DNA of 64,000 bases from Viridothelium virens (lineage: Eukaryota > Ascomycota > Dothideomycetes > Trypetheliales > Trypetheliaceae), in contig ML991821.1 in the NCBI GenBank assembly GCA_010094025.1, positions 124,001 to 188,000 on the forward strand. The letters are read 5' to 3'. Each line of letters begins with the position of its first letter. Position 1 is the stretch's first letter. Shown piece after piece: positions 36,678 to 47,827 of the stretch. The position numbers and the translations under genes are program-made. The notes beneath the pieces were generated by a model that was not told the DNA's origin, did not search any database, and was given only the letters and a program-made list of their open reading frames with translations.

Positions 36678-37155
36678 CTACCTAGGGCTAGAATCGATAC
36701 CCCCTATTTGGGCAGTCTCATCCCAACCATGGTTGTACATAGGACGACTGGCTACCCTGGATCCCGGAACATCGTCCCTCTCTTTCACTTTCATGTCAAG
36801 CCTCTCGCCTGCTGCAGCGCAAGATTTGGCAAAGGCTTTCATGAACTGCGCCAATTTCTTACTACCATTGTTCGTGCCATCTGCGACCTTTTCGGCACTG
36901 TAGATCGTAGCTTTACTGGCCGATCTTGGAGTGAAGAATCCTGAACCGCGGTGATAGAAAATGTAGTGCAGTCTTTTGATCAGTTCGCGACCTCGTACGG
37001 CCGATGGCTTGCCTGTATGCCTCTCGAGCAGAGCTTTACTAACCAAAGTCAGCGAAAATGGGTTTTGAGCTAATGTGGCAGAGAATTTGGTGTACCTTAT
37101 GCTTTACCGCAAAATTCTCCTCAACGCAGTATCCTGAGCCGCTGGTGACCGTCAT
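36678..37155 (-). CDS. Doubtful small gene, unknown product
   Basis: A 120-codon frame (36678-37046) has a protein-like composition, with HYIFYHRGSGFFTPRSA and KKLAQFMKAFAKSCAAAGER. If spliced to an upstream mini-exon 37155-37096 through a 74-nt intron (donor GTACAC, a GCTGAC branch site, acceptor CTCGAG) it would give 134 aa starting MTVTSGSGYCVEENF. I do not recognise the family, and chance is possible. It lies between two orphan genes. Confidence 0.28.
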
Positions 37156-37541
37156 ACATACCTACCCCTAACTAGTAGTGGCCACTGGCGGCTTTGCAGA
37201 GGGAGGAATGACATCCACACGCTCTACATAATCGACTTGGGTTGATTGACTTTAGTGGCCTACTGGGAAATTCGCTCCGTTCACTGATCTGGCATGAACC
37301 GCGCTCATGCTCACTGTGCGGACAATGGTAGGCCTCTTCTTGGATCCACGTCGGATATTACCTCCAGCCAGACCAAAACCGATACGTCCAGTGAGAAACA
37401 AAAACCTATCTCTCAGACTGTAAAGTTGAGATAATTTGATATAGGCCCTTGTTCCTATGCATGCCATCGACGCTCTTTGCAAGATATAAGGCCGTAAAAT
37501 TAAACCAATATGAAGAAGGGACCGAGTAGACCTGGTCGATG

Positions 37542-37602
37542 CCTGAGTAGATCTGAGCAACGCTTGAGCAGGCCTGAGCCTAACTTGAGCTACCTAAGCC
37601 TG
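37542..37602. repeat. Degenerate 10/11-bp tandem array of CTGAG/TTGAG units
   Basis: Six units start at 37542, 37552, 37563, 37573, 37584 and 37594, with spacing 10, 11, 10, 11, 10. Five contain (C/T)TGAG at the same place; the sixth has CTAAG. The linkers vary, so phase rather than sequence is conserved. It lies 285-345 bp upstream of the ATG of the plus-strand orphan gene. Confidence 0.65.
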
Positions 37603-37886
37603 TGTGGGCCTAATAAGAAATTATGCAGCTTTAGCCTAGATTAAGCTGAGATTGGGTCGGTGACTTGGATTACTGCTTTTAGCCTTAGGTAGCGGAAATC
37701 TAGCCTATCTAGGTAATGATCGTGGTTGTTGTTTTTACCTACCCATATCCTACAGTACTTTCGAGATCAAATGAAAAACAGTGCAGACAACAGTAGCAGC
37801 GACCCCGGTCCTCTTCACAATTATCAACATTGTTGCAAATCACTCAAACGACTCTCACTTAGGGCACTACTATCTAAATCCATCCG

Positions 37887-38734
37887 ATGACATCGCGTAA
37901 TTCCAACACAGCTCGGCCTTCCTCGCGTACTAATGCCACCTCAAATCAATCTCTCCACGAACATAGACCCGCTCCCTCCGTTCCGCAGCATCGGCCCAAC
38001 TCCAGCACATCTATGGCATCCACGATTCATCACCCTTCTCGACAAGCAACTGCTGTCATCCCCGCTCTTCCTCCTCCGTCTCCCGAAGATCAGCGCCGAA
38101 AGGGGAACGCCTTTTATCAAAAAGCTCTTCGAGCTGGTCGGATTCACGGCAGTAGCTCAAATCCAGCTACAACAGACCCCTCATCCACAAGGGATGCTAT
38201 TGTGCGGGGAAGTCGTAATACCGAAGATGGGAGCGTGACTGGTAGGCATAGACGGAAAGATACCGCTGGTGGGACAGAAACCAAAGGTAGGAGGGAAGGT
38301 GATGTGGTGCTCGAGGGCCATGAAATCGTCAAAAGAGATGCCAATGGACAATACGAGAGCTTTCTCACTGTTGGCGGACAGGTCTTTCAGGATATAGTTC
38401 TGGATGGAGAACGGATATGCGGGGGGATAGAAACGGAGGAAGATAGAAGACGTGCGTCAAGTGTCACTGCAACCCAGACGCGATCCAGATGAAACTCAGG
38501 CTAACTATGATGCCATAGAGAGGGATCGGGGATTGTTAGAGTTATATCGAAGCCAGAGGGGACAACAACTTGATCTTACCGGTATGTATTTGCGGCTGTT
38601 CAACTGTGTAAAACTAATATAGGGCAGAAATGCATATAGCTAACATGGCATACCTTCGGGAAAAGACTAATTCACTTGACGATGACAACTGGATGTTCGA
38701 ATCGGAAGACGCAACAAGAGAGCACACCCAATGA
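37887..38734 (+). CDS. Unknown protein with disordered N-terminus and conserved-looking C-terminal helix
   Basis: Exons 37887-38381, 38431-38581 and 38640-38734 are proposed (246 aa). The first 165 residues are Ser/Thr/Pro/Arg-rich except for PPPSPEDQRRKGNAFYQKAL near residue 63. After the first intron (49 nt, donor GTCTTT, acceptor GATAG) the frame reads KRRKIEDVRQ, a nuclear-signal-like patch. It continues DPDETQANYDAIERDRGLLE, LYRSQRGQQLDLT and, across a second intron, NMAYLREKTNSLDDDNWMFE. That helical, coiled-coil-like end looks constrained, and three exons joining in frame supports a real gene. Reading through the first intron would stop at 38492 and lose this end. No function can be assigned. 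Confidence 0.65.
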
Positions 38735-38974
38735 GCTATTCTGTTGTAACAGGACTTCCGACTTGATATGGTGCCTGGCAAAGATTTGGTCCTCATTCAC
38801 CATGACCTAATATTCAAGGGTTTCACGGCACGGCTCCTAGCAGTCTTGTTGCATAAGTCCTCCGTACCATTTCTATCACTTGTTTCTGGTGGTCAAGCAT
38901 TGGAATATACCACACGGTAGTATCGCTCTACCCATTGTCGGCAATTATTCTTCCGTTCTGGAGCTGCCTCTACG

Positions 38975-40308
38975 TCAATCAACCGCCGGCGCAGGCGGCG
39001 CAGGGCTAGACCTTCCTTCTATCCGCCTCCCACCTTGTTGTCCTTGCTTCTTCGGCACATTACCACCCATCAAAAAGCTACCCATCATATCCATTAAGGG
39101 ATTATTCTGGCTTGGTATCCTTATCCCAAAGTACATCTCTCCGACCTGCGCTAGCGCTTCATCCCAAGCACCGTCGAGCTCCTTCAACTGCTCTTTGTAA
39201 TGTGTCTTGAGGGTGCGGAATAGCTCGGGCGCGCCACGCTGAACGGCGAGTATAAGAAGACCGAGGAAATTTAGGAGTGGTAGGGAAGCGTGGACGCGAA
39301 ACTCGAGATTCGGGGGTTTGGACGATGTTGACGGCTGTGGGGGCGAAGTGCTTTTGTCGGTAGAGAATGTCGTGATTGGACCCGAGTTGACTTCTTGAAC
39401 AGCAAGACCAGGATTGGAGGACGAGAGCTGAGAGGCGAATAGAAGATAGCATTGATTTGCAGCACGGACATTTCCAACCAGAAGATATGGAAAGATGGCA
39501 CGGGCGGCAAAAAGAGGAGCAGTATGAGGTTCGCCAGTTAGGACATACCAGTTGTACTCCAGATTCGTAAGAACGGATGAAGAGTCGCGCGTACCAAGTG
39601 TCAGGTGGTGCTCTGCATCGTAAGGTTCATGATCTTGGGATTGATCGAATCAGCGAGCAATGTATGGCATGATAGTCGGAACAATAACAAACCGTCTGCA
39701 AATATGGTTCCTGCAACGTGGTGAAGCTCAGGATCGCCAGCTGGGAAGTCGCCAAATTTCGATGACCAGCTGGGATGACTGTCAGTCAGGCTCCCTTAAA
39801 TTTAGTAATAATAACTTTGTTCCCTATACAACGCCTTTATGCAAGCCTTTATGTGGATTTGCTGTAATCATGAGGACTCAGAGCCTACTCACCCGATCAT
39901 CTCACCCACAAAACGCCTCTTCATAGGTTCACCTCTCTTCATCTTCCGGACAAGTCCCAACAGCCGATCCCGACTCCCACCATCTGGCTTGATTTCTGCC
40001 TTTCCATACACTTCCATCAGGTAGATGCATAAATCGCCTCCAGAAGCACCCTGTCCTGCGTCGAGCAGCAGGGCAGCACCCCTAGATAGAAGATCGACTG
40101 CTGCATTCCAATCTTGTGCTTTTATATACCTTGCGGCAAGGACGCGCAGTTGCTGATGGGCTTCGTAAAACTGGCCTTCTTCTATCCTATCAATTTGCTT
40201 TGTTAGTACTGAAATTTCATGGATATTAATATGCGACCAATAATTGGGTAGAGCGTACTTTGCTTGCTGGCGCGCAATGGTCTTTTGTATTTTAGCTTCT
40301 TTGGACAT
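38975..40308 (-). CDS. GET4: Get4, component of the tail-anchored protein insertion (GET) pathway
   Basis: Get4 works with Get5 and Sgt2 in the cytosol to hand tail-anchored membrane proteins to Get3. Exons 40308-40259, 40186-39893, 39778-39693 and 39633-38975 give 362 aa. The TPR-like helical repeats show IQKTIARQQAK-IEEGQFYEAH and QQLRVLAARYIKAQDWNAAV, then GAALLLDAGQGASGGDLCIY, FGDFPAGDPELHHVAGTIFA, and NLEYNWYVLTGEPHTAPLFA. The C-terminal half includes a Ser/Pro-rich insertion, then LPLLNFLGLLILAVQRGAPE and IPSQNNPLMDMMGSFLMG, the usual Get4 end. The first intron (40187-40258) has a perfect TACTAAC branch site, is 72 nt long and contains no stop in the coding frame. tRNA-Gly lies 247 bp upstream on the same strand. 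Confidence 0.9.
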
Positions 40309-40519
40309 CCTGTTTGCATTAGCTTCGAGGAAGGTAAGAGACTCTCAGCATTCAGGTTGACATCACAGTGGGGAGGCCTGCTGCGAGATGTGTCTAAGTC
40401 ACAAATCTCACCACACAGCGGCGACCAGCCTCCCGCTTCCAACGAATACAGTAAGACGTATCAATGTGAGAGTCATTTCCAGATATAGCGACTGCATAAA
40501 AAAAAGGAAAAACAAAAAG

Positions 40520-40528
40520 AAAAAAAAA
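40520..40528 (-). terminator. RNA polymerase III terminator of tRNA-Gly
   Basis: On the minus strand a run of nine T residues begins about 27 nt after the 3' end of the tRNA, followed by further T runs to about 40498. T runs of this length stop Pol III. Confidence 0.75.
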
Positions 40529-40554
40529 GATTTCCGAATATAATGGACAATAAT

Positions 40555-40625
40555 TGCATCGACCGGGAATCGAACCCGGGGCGCAAGCATGGGAAGCTTG
40601 CAGTCTACCACTGGCCTATCGATGC
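40555..40625 (-). tRNA. tRNA-Gly (anticodon CCC)
   Basis: The minus strand folds as a cloverleaf: acceptor stem GCATCGA/TCGATGC with discriminator A, D-arm with AGTGGTA, anticodon stem CAAGC/GCTTG with loop TTCCCAT (anticodon CCC, reads GGG), and a T-arm CCGGGTTCGATTCCCGG. There is no intron. The D-arm and T-arm match eukaryotic tRNA-Gly. A T-rich Pol III stop follows. Confidence 0.95.
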
Positions 40626-42546
40626 GCAATATGTCATGGGAACCTTATATTGTGCAATATATTATCTCTATAATGGTCTCAAACTAGACTTACGTCGCCC
40701 TTTCAAAGTTCTACCTGGTGAGATCAGATAGCTTACTTGTCCGAAAACGAAGTGATATCCCCCCTAGCTTGTTTCGACCTGGCTAAGTCCACTTCAAAGT
40801 TATTCCTCGAACCAAAGTGCTGAAAGGTCAATTACTCATTGGCTTCCTGTTTGGATATCCGCCGGAAGAAGCTTTGCTATGAGACTCAAGACAGCGCGAT
40901 TAGCTATCGTCCAGATACTCTAACCACATCCAACAGGCGAACCGCTTCCGGGTAGAAGAAACAAAGCGTAAGGTACGTTCAACATTCGAGGTTCTCCCAT
41001 GCATTTCCCCCTTTTCCTTTCTCCAAAAGACTCTCGCTAGTATAGTGATAGTAACTCTCAACTTTATCTTTTCTGTCTCAAATAACAAAGAGTCACGGCG
41101 AAAAAACTGCCTAGGGTCACCGTCCTCGTGTAACAAATTGCTAGCACGCCGACTGCTGTCTCTCTAATACTGACTGGACAACGGTGCCTCTCGGAAAAAA
41201 GCACGGAAGATGGCGGTTCAGTAGACATCCCTATTTCAAGGGTGGTAGATTGGAACGGAATACAGGCAACTTGCAACACGGATTGCCAGGAAGTTCTTTA
41301 CCACAAATTTCTGACTACGAAAGCCCCACAGCACGACGAGATATCTCATTCAAAGAAGGAAATAAGACTCCACCAACACGAAATGACTCCTAAAGCAGTT
41401 CCGCTACTAAGCTTCCTTTCGCGAACGTAAGGAGCAAACGAGACAACAGACGAAGTAGTTGACGAAAGGTCATCCGGCTCACCCAAAACGACGTGGTTCA
41501 CATTCTTGAATAGAAGTATGTAGTAAATAATGAGACTAGCATGATTGCGATGGTTAGCTTGTAGAAAGGTCTAAAAGTGAGAACGGAGCAAATTCGGAAA
41601 TTCGCTCAGGACATCCAAATCTACTAAGAGAAAGAACCAAAGAGCAACGCTGGGCCGTACACAGTAGGTACGATATCAAACCTGAAATAGGCGCTTGTTT
41701 ATATGAAAGTGAAGTCCCAGGAAAGGGTTGTTTGGCGTTCTCTGAGATCATGAAGCGCTGGAATCAAGACCCACCTAAAGATCCAGACGAGGGCCAAAAT
41801 GAGAGATCTCAAACGAGCAGCTTATCGCGCCACATATACCATCACAAATGAAGCGACTCTTGGTAAGCTTGGTGATGCCTTACCGGCTAATACTTGTGAT
41901 AGAATCTCAGAATCTGGAAATGGGTAGAATTGTTTCATCTCTGAGTCCATGCGCTGCTCCCTTATTCAATCTTCACACGTCCTCTCAGGTCACGACTGAG
42001 GGTCAAACCGGATGAAGGAGTTAGCGCAGGATGAATGCCATCAAATATGTTGCATTCCAGTCGAATCAGCAACGCTGTTGCGAAGAAACGCCTTCCACGG
42101 AGTCAGCAACGGAGAAGACTAGGAACATGTAAGGTACCTAACCTTGGTTCTTATGGAGAATAAATGGCCAAGGCATGGCACGTGAGTATTCTCACTTGTC
42201 TTGCCGAAAGCGGCCGAGTTCCGACTCGCATGACTTGGCCTTGCTTGGGCTGTGATTCAGCAAGAATCACGAGAACTTAGCCTTTGAACTCCTTCTCACG
42301 CCTCGTCACTGCCACCAGTTTATAATACGCCTCTTTTACTTCGCCGGAAACTGTCCTTTTGCCTGGTTCAACTGCTCAACATACCAAATTTACTGTTCAT
42401 AGCACATCAAGCAAACCAACAAAATTTACGTCTTGACCCACTACTCCGACCTCATCATCAGGACCCCATCGGATAAGGATTGATATCTTTGTCTTTGGAT
42501 CTAGACTTCCAGAACACCACTTTGGAACTTTCACCGAGACGCGATC
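40626..42546. other. 1.9-kb intergenic region between tRNA-Gly and CDC34
   Basis: No gene is supported. Frames up to about 80 codons occur on both strands with no recognisable motif. The right end holds the CDC34 promoter and long leader, with an AGGTACCT palindrome near 42133 and TTTATAATA near 42320. The middle (about 41000-41900) is unexplained. Confidence 0.5.
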
Positions 42547-43224
42547 ATGGCGGAACGTGTTCTGATGAATGAGTACAAGACCCTATCTAAAGAACCATGG
42601 ACCAATATTCAACTCATAGATGATGATATCTACCGATGGAGTATAGCCCTCATCGTGCTCAACCCAGACTCACTATATTATCGGGGGTACTTTAGGGCAA
42701 TAATGAATTTTCCAAAGAATTATCCCTACAGCCCACCAGACTTCAGGTTCACCCGGCCCCTCTATCACCCAAATGTCTACCCCGACGGACGGTTATGCAT
42801 TTCGATCCTACATGCTCCGGGTGAGGACGAGATGTCAGGCGAGCTTGCGGCTGAGCGCTGGTCTCCGGCTCAGCGCGTCGAGTCGGTACTGATCTCTATA
42901 CTTTCACTCCTCGACGACGCCGAAGTCAGCTCACCAGCAAATGTCGATGCTGGCGTGATGCTTCGCAAGAACCCTGAGGAATACAAGGAGCGCGTCAAAG
43001 CGGATTTGGAAGCATCGAAGCGGGACATTCCTGAAGGTTATGTGATGCCGAGTCATGATGACGCATTCAAGACAAAGCAGGAAGAAGAAATCCTGATGAG
43101 CTGGGAAGATTCGGATGAAGAGGATGATTTTGGAGGCAGCGACTCGGATGAGGACATGCCGTTTGACGAAGATGAGGATGAAGATACTGAAGGTGACCAA
43201 GAAGAAGCAGAAGAGCACCACTGA
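42547..43224 (+). CDS. CDC34: Ubiquitin-conjugating enzyme E2, Cdc34/Ubc3 type
   Basis: Cdc34 is the E2 of SCF ubiquitin ligases and drives cell-cycle proteolysis. A single intronless frame gives 225 aa. The UBC fold reads WSIALIVLNPDSLYYRGYFR, FPKNYPYSPPDFRFTRPLYH, and HPNVYPDGRLCISIL with catalytic Cys84. The Cdc34-specific acidic insertion follows directly (HAPGEDEMSGELAAERWSP). It is followed by RVESVLISILSLLDDAEVSS and PANVDAGVMLRKN. The last 45 residues are an acidic Asp/Glu tail, also typical of Cdc34. It lies about 0.8 kb upstream of the UBA/UIM gene on the same strand. Confidence 0.93.
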   Translation: MAERVLMNEYKTLSKEPWTNIQLIDDDIYRWSIALIVLNPDSLYYRGYFRAIMNFPKNYPYSPPDFRFTRPLYHPNVYPDGRLCISILHAPGEDEMSGELAAERWSPAQRVESVLISILSLLDDAEVSSPANVDAGVMLRKNPEEYKERVKADLEASKRDIPEGYVMPSHDDAFKTKQEEEILMSWEDSDEEDDFGGSDSDEDMPFDEDEDEDTEGDQEEAEEHH

Positions 43225-44003
43225 ACATCATTGAGGGCCGCATATTAACGTTGCGTCCGGTTTCACTCGTCTTCTGTCAAGTCATGGCCAAACCCACTCT
43301 TGACCCCTAGCTGGTACCATGATTTGCAGACTTGATCAATAATCGCTGTTCTGCTGGGATCGGAGGATCTTTACGTCACGTCTTTACATCGCATATCTCC
43401 TGTTCTTTGCATGGTGCTCAATTTGTCATTCTCCTAGTCTGTTTGTTTTTTGTTGGCTTAAGCATGGCGCCAGGACAAGATTGGGCAGCATTTTCGGCGG
43501 CATACTCTGCATCTAATGGCGCATTGACGGCGTTTCTCATTATGTAGCCTCTCTTTGTGAGTCTAAGACTAGGGGCCTCAGCGTGACGCTGATTTTGAGT
43601 ACCCACCTATCTCCCAGTAGAAGTAGTGAAATACGACTGGAAGGCTTCACTCAAGAATCTAGCCCTCTGATGTCATTATTTTTTGCAGATGATAGATAAG
43701 TAAACAAGCAGGGACGGAGGTGTTTGACCCAGCTGTGGCGGGGGGTGGTTAGGTAGTTCCCCGGTGGTGAGTAGCATGGAGCATGCACGTCATAAGTACA
43801 GCTCAAAGAGCTCTCAACCTTACTATGGTCATTTTACAATCGTGTACGACACGACACGTCAATACTACACGGCCACAGTGGAAACACGAATCATACTCAG
43901 TGAAAGTGGTCGCACTCTTCACGCTCTTCTCCATGCTTAATCTTTGGGATATCTGTGGTGAAACCGGAGACTCCCAAATACTTAGGTGACCTTAGCAATA
44001 CCC
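43225..44003. other. Intergenic region between CDC34 and the UBA/UIM gene
   Basis: A 71-codon plus frame at 43332-43547 has a hydrophobic stretch but no other support. I see no further features. Confidence 0.45.
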
Positions 44004-46857
44004 ATGGAGTCAGTGGGCCTCTCGCAGGACCACATCGACCAAGTAAAGGATTTCACGGCCGCAGACGAAGACACTGTCGTCCGATATCTTAAGGTATGTT
44101 TTCGTATGATCCATCCGCGCGCGCTTGATTCCTTTTGCTAAATCCGAGTGTCTGCATCTATAGCATTATGACGGGAATGCCGAACGAGCCATTAGTGCAA
44201 TTCTAGACAACGTAAGCTTGTCGCTCCAAAGTTCCTTCTCAATATTGGTGCTTTCTGATGATCCTTGACTTTCTCAGATTCGCCTACCAGAGGAAAACTC
44301 CGTTGATAGTTCATGGAACGAGTCTGCCTGGACTACAGACAATGCCGGTCACGCGCAGGAGGAAGCTCAGCCCGGTAAGTGGGCCAGGAGCTATAATCTT
44401 TGAGTTGCACTGCGAAGTATGGCTCTGATCACTTGCTACATCAGCCTTCGGCGAGTTCCTCCAACCAAACGCTGCGCCCTCTCGACCTCCATCTCGGGTC
44501 AGTCATCGGAGTAACAATGGAAGCACACGAGAGGCAAGTCAGTATACTCCAATGAGTCAGGAGGATTGGGATGTGCAAAGAGCTACAAAAATATCATTAG
44601 GGCAGGATCCTGGGCCAGTCACGCTTCCACAGCAAAGTGGAGTTGTTGACTTGCCTGGTCAGACCTATTTCGGTCCTGCGACACGAGCTCAGTATGATGA
44701 GTCAAAATGGGCATTGACTAGAGTCGGGACTACCGAATCAGCTATAGAGATTGCCGATCATCCAGAAGATCCATTCGAAAGAAAGAGAAGTGAAGGAGCT
44801 CCGGCGACGCTTTCTCCGATTTCAAGGAGAGAGAAGGGGTTCAAGCCTGGTCTGATTACAATCCTACACAGTATACCAGCAGCCCGTAATGCGCTTATAT
44901 TTCCCTCTTATCAGCAAGGGGACTTGGGTCAGCTAGCAACATGGTATCAGGGCGATGAAATCAATCAGGGCGTGGTCATGGAGGACACGCCAAATTTGAG
45001 CAAGCAGGATTTCGATATAATCTTGGAAATGCAGCGCCTGATGGCTTTTCTCGACGAGACCCAAAGAAAATATGCGAGACCCAGGTATTTGGCCGAAATC
45101 CTTGACTCTCGCGAGAGCACAAAGGGAGAATATGCCAAAGCATTAGACGAGTGGCTCAGTATTGCCGAAAAGATCAAGCCTGATCCTGCGAGACGCAATC
45201 TGTTTACGACAAGAGTCATCTATACAACAAAGGGCCGAGAAAGCGACTTTGAAGATGACATCTGCTTCCTCCTGGAACTTGATGGTGCTATCCATAATAT
45301 CTACGAAAAGTTGAACTCTGCTCTCTGGCCCTCAGCTGATCGTCGAGCCTTTGTTAGACAAGCTTCTGATATCATATGCATCGACATCCGTCAGAAACAG
45401 TCCAGTAGTCAGTTAGATGGGCTCGGTGTTTCTGTGCCCCCGATAATCCACCTTGATCGATACCTGGAAGAGAACTCCGAATCAATGCATTACAGGCACA
45501 TGGAGATCCAGGAACACGAGCAGACCGTCAAAAGCTTGAAAGAGCAGATAGAAGATATCTCAAGCCATACGCATTCTGCGCAATTGGGAAAGGTCGCAGG
45601 CACAGAGCTACTAGAGATCACCATTTCCCTTTTGAAAGCCGGTCAGGATCGTCGGGAAAGAAATAGCTTTGAAGTCAGTCCCAGCTTCGATGAGAATGTC
45701 CCTGAAATCGATTCTCGGGAGGCGAGTACTATCAAACAACTTGAACATATCCTCGATTGGCTCAATTGGAAAGTCGATGGATTGACTAAGCAAATTGATG
45801 AACACCAAGAGGCCATTGAGAAGGCGAGGCAAGAGCTATTGCGTGAAGACTTAATAGTGCCTCAATACCATCGGTATTCTCTTCGCGGTGTCTGCATAGA
45901 AGGCAAGAAAACCTTTGTGTTGCAACCTTCAGTGCCCACGGGCTCATGGAATTCTTCACCGGACCAAGATGGTTTCCAATGGTGGTGCCAGGACTTCTCA
46001 TGGTCATCGACCAAAGACTTCAGTGTCTCTGTATGGAAACTCGACTCTTGTCCACCTCAACAATACTGTGCTAACGGAGTTGCACAGGAAGTGTCTCTTG
46101 ATGATGTTCTCAACGATGCTTCGAATAATGCTAAAGAGGCGTTACTGGTGTATGCTAATGACAAAGCTCGCTCTGAGCAGACAATCCCTTTACCAGATGC
46201 GCTGCATGTCAGTTTGACCCATCTTCTAGCTTATTGCATTTGAAACGCATGCTGACGCCGCCTTATCAGAACTTCGTTGTCCAAGACAATCTACTCTTCG
46301 ATCACGAAATTCAATCCCATGCTCATACCACGGTCTCTTGTATGGACTGGGAAACTGCTGGTGACACAGATACAGGCTCCACCTTTGAACTGGGGTCTTC
46401 TACTCATCCGCAAGAGCAGGAGATCGAACTTTCCGAGAAGGAGGGAGAATACGAACCACTACAACTCAATATCACTGCGTCCGTACCTCCTCACTCTATA
46501 ACAGCCTCCCAAATTCGCTCTCCGGAGACAGAGACGGGTTCATCAGAAATAGGGCTTGAAGACCACGGCAAGACTAAATCTGCTTACGAGAAAGACAAAA
46601 ATTCATTGGATATGACATCTGATGGAAGTGATGATGGGTACGACGAAAAATGGCGTGCTGCAGAGCAGGGCTATCCCTCTACAAAAGAAGATGAGCTCGC
46701 ATTGCAGGACAAACAGCGCAGATTGGGTCGTGATCTGACCCTAAAAGAGAGGCGAGACTACCTATTGAGGCGGCTTCAGGCAGTACAGGAAGGGACAGGA
46801 GGTCGTGAGGCCATTAACAATAGGGGTGGAGAGGAGTCCGGGTGGAAAGGAGGCTGA
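44004..46857 (+). CDS. UBA/UIM protein with a degenerate ubiquitin-specific-protease-like body
   Basis: Exons 44004-44093, 44164-44211, 44278-44374, 44445-46207 and 46270-46857 give 861 aa. Residues 1-46 form a UBA domain (VGLSQDHIDQVKDFTAADED then VVRYLKHYDGNAERAISAIL). A UIM-like helix follows (SQEDWDVQRATKISLGQD, about residue 115-132). The layout UBA, UIM, USP-like body recalls USP25/USP28-type proteases and related fungal proteins. Where a catalytic Cys box is expected the text is KPGLITILHSIPAARNALIF, with no GNTCY motif. The His-box region (YSLRGVCIEGKKTFVLQPSV, then QWWCQDFSWSS) lacks the usual GHY. I infer a pseudoprotease or ubiquitin-binding scaffold. Coiled-coil segments lie near 45500-45850. 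The C-terminus is charged, with a helix EDELALQDKQRRLGRDLTLK. Confidence 0.72.
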
Positions 46858-47827
46858 TTGCGGGAAGTGAAAAAGTCGACTTTATCTTACGTGTGAGACT
46901 GCAAGGATCGAAGTGTGGCGAATAGTGGAGTAGGTATGCCAGTCCATCGACAGGAACAAATGTGCTGATCGCTGATCAGAGATATAGGAGTCCATCGCCA
47001 TCAAATGGCACGGAACAATTTTGCGGAGCCTTGACATGTACCACCAAATAGATGCATTCTGTCGTTGATGGATATCTCGTGACCACCCTCCGCCTGCTTC
47101 GTGAGTTATAGACTACCTTACTGACAATCAACCAGCTAATCGTACGATATGCCAGATAGGTGATATAGGCAAATGACAGAAGCCTTAACAGAGATTTTGC
47201 GCCATTCAAATACTTCTATGATAATGTCGTCGCTTACCGAAATATGCTGATATCACGCGAACGACATTGCCGACAGACATTAGTGAGACACCTTTTATCC
47301 ACGCAGCAACGCTTTTCGATTGCCCTGAATTGCATGCAGATGAATGGGGTGATGCTGCCATTCTGAATGAAAGCTTACCTCTCAAGATGTAGGGAAGGGC
47401 ACGAGTATAGGCATCTGTCCCAAACAAGTACGAGTCCTAAAGCTCTTCTAGATATATTCCTTTAGGTAGGTGGTTCGGGGGCTGAGGTTTTATGCAATGG
47501 TGGTTGCTACATAACAATTCCGGAGAGGGTAGTTGTTGTTAATACCCGTTTTGCAACTCCTATCCTGCACTTCACACGTGTGAGAAGACGCTGGTCAAGA
47601 TAGTTGACATTATTGTTAGATTTTCTGAGCTATTACAATTCATTTATATTTTGGTCCCGGTCCAAAGATACTGCTGCATCCCCTAGCGAAATTCAGAGAC
47701 CATATAACGTTTCGTTGATACTTGCAATAATCACTGAGGTGAGTAGGTGTCGATTTCGTTTGATCAAGTAAAAGAATTATCTCTCCTCTTCAATGGCACT
47801 CTTGAATCAGAACAGAGCAGAGTTTGA
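46858..47827. other. Convergent intergenic region between the UBA/UIM gene and HsbA
   Basis: Both neighbours end here. Only short unconvincing frames are present. No RNA gene or repeat array was seen. Confidence 0.5.

Noticed and set aside
39159-39510. Two overlapping minus frames inside GET4
   Set aside because: They are the wrong reading frames of the last GET4 exon, which continues in frame through this stretch.
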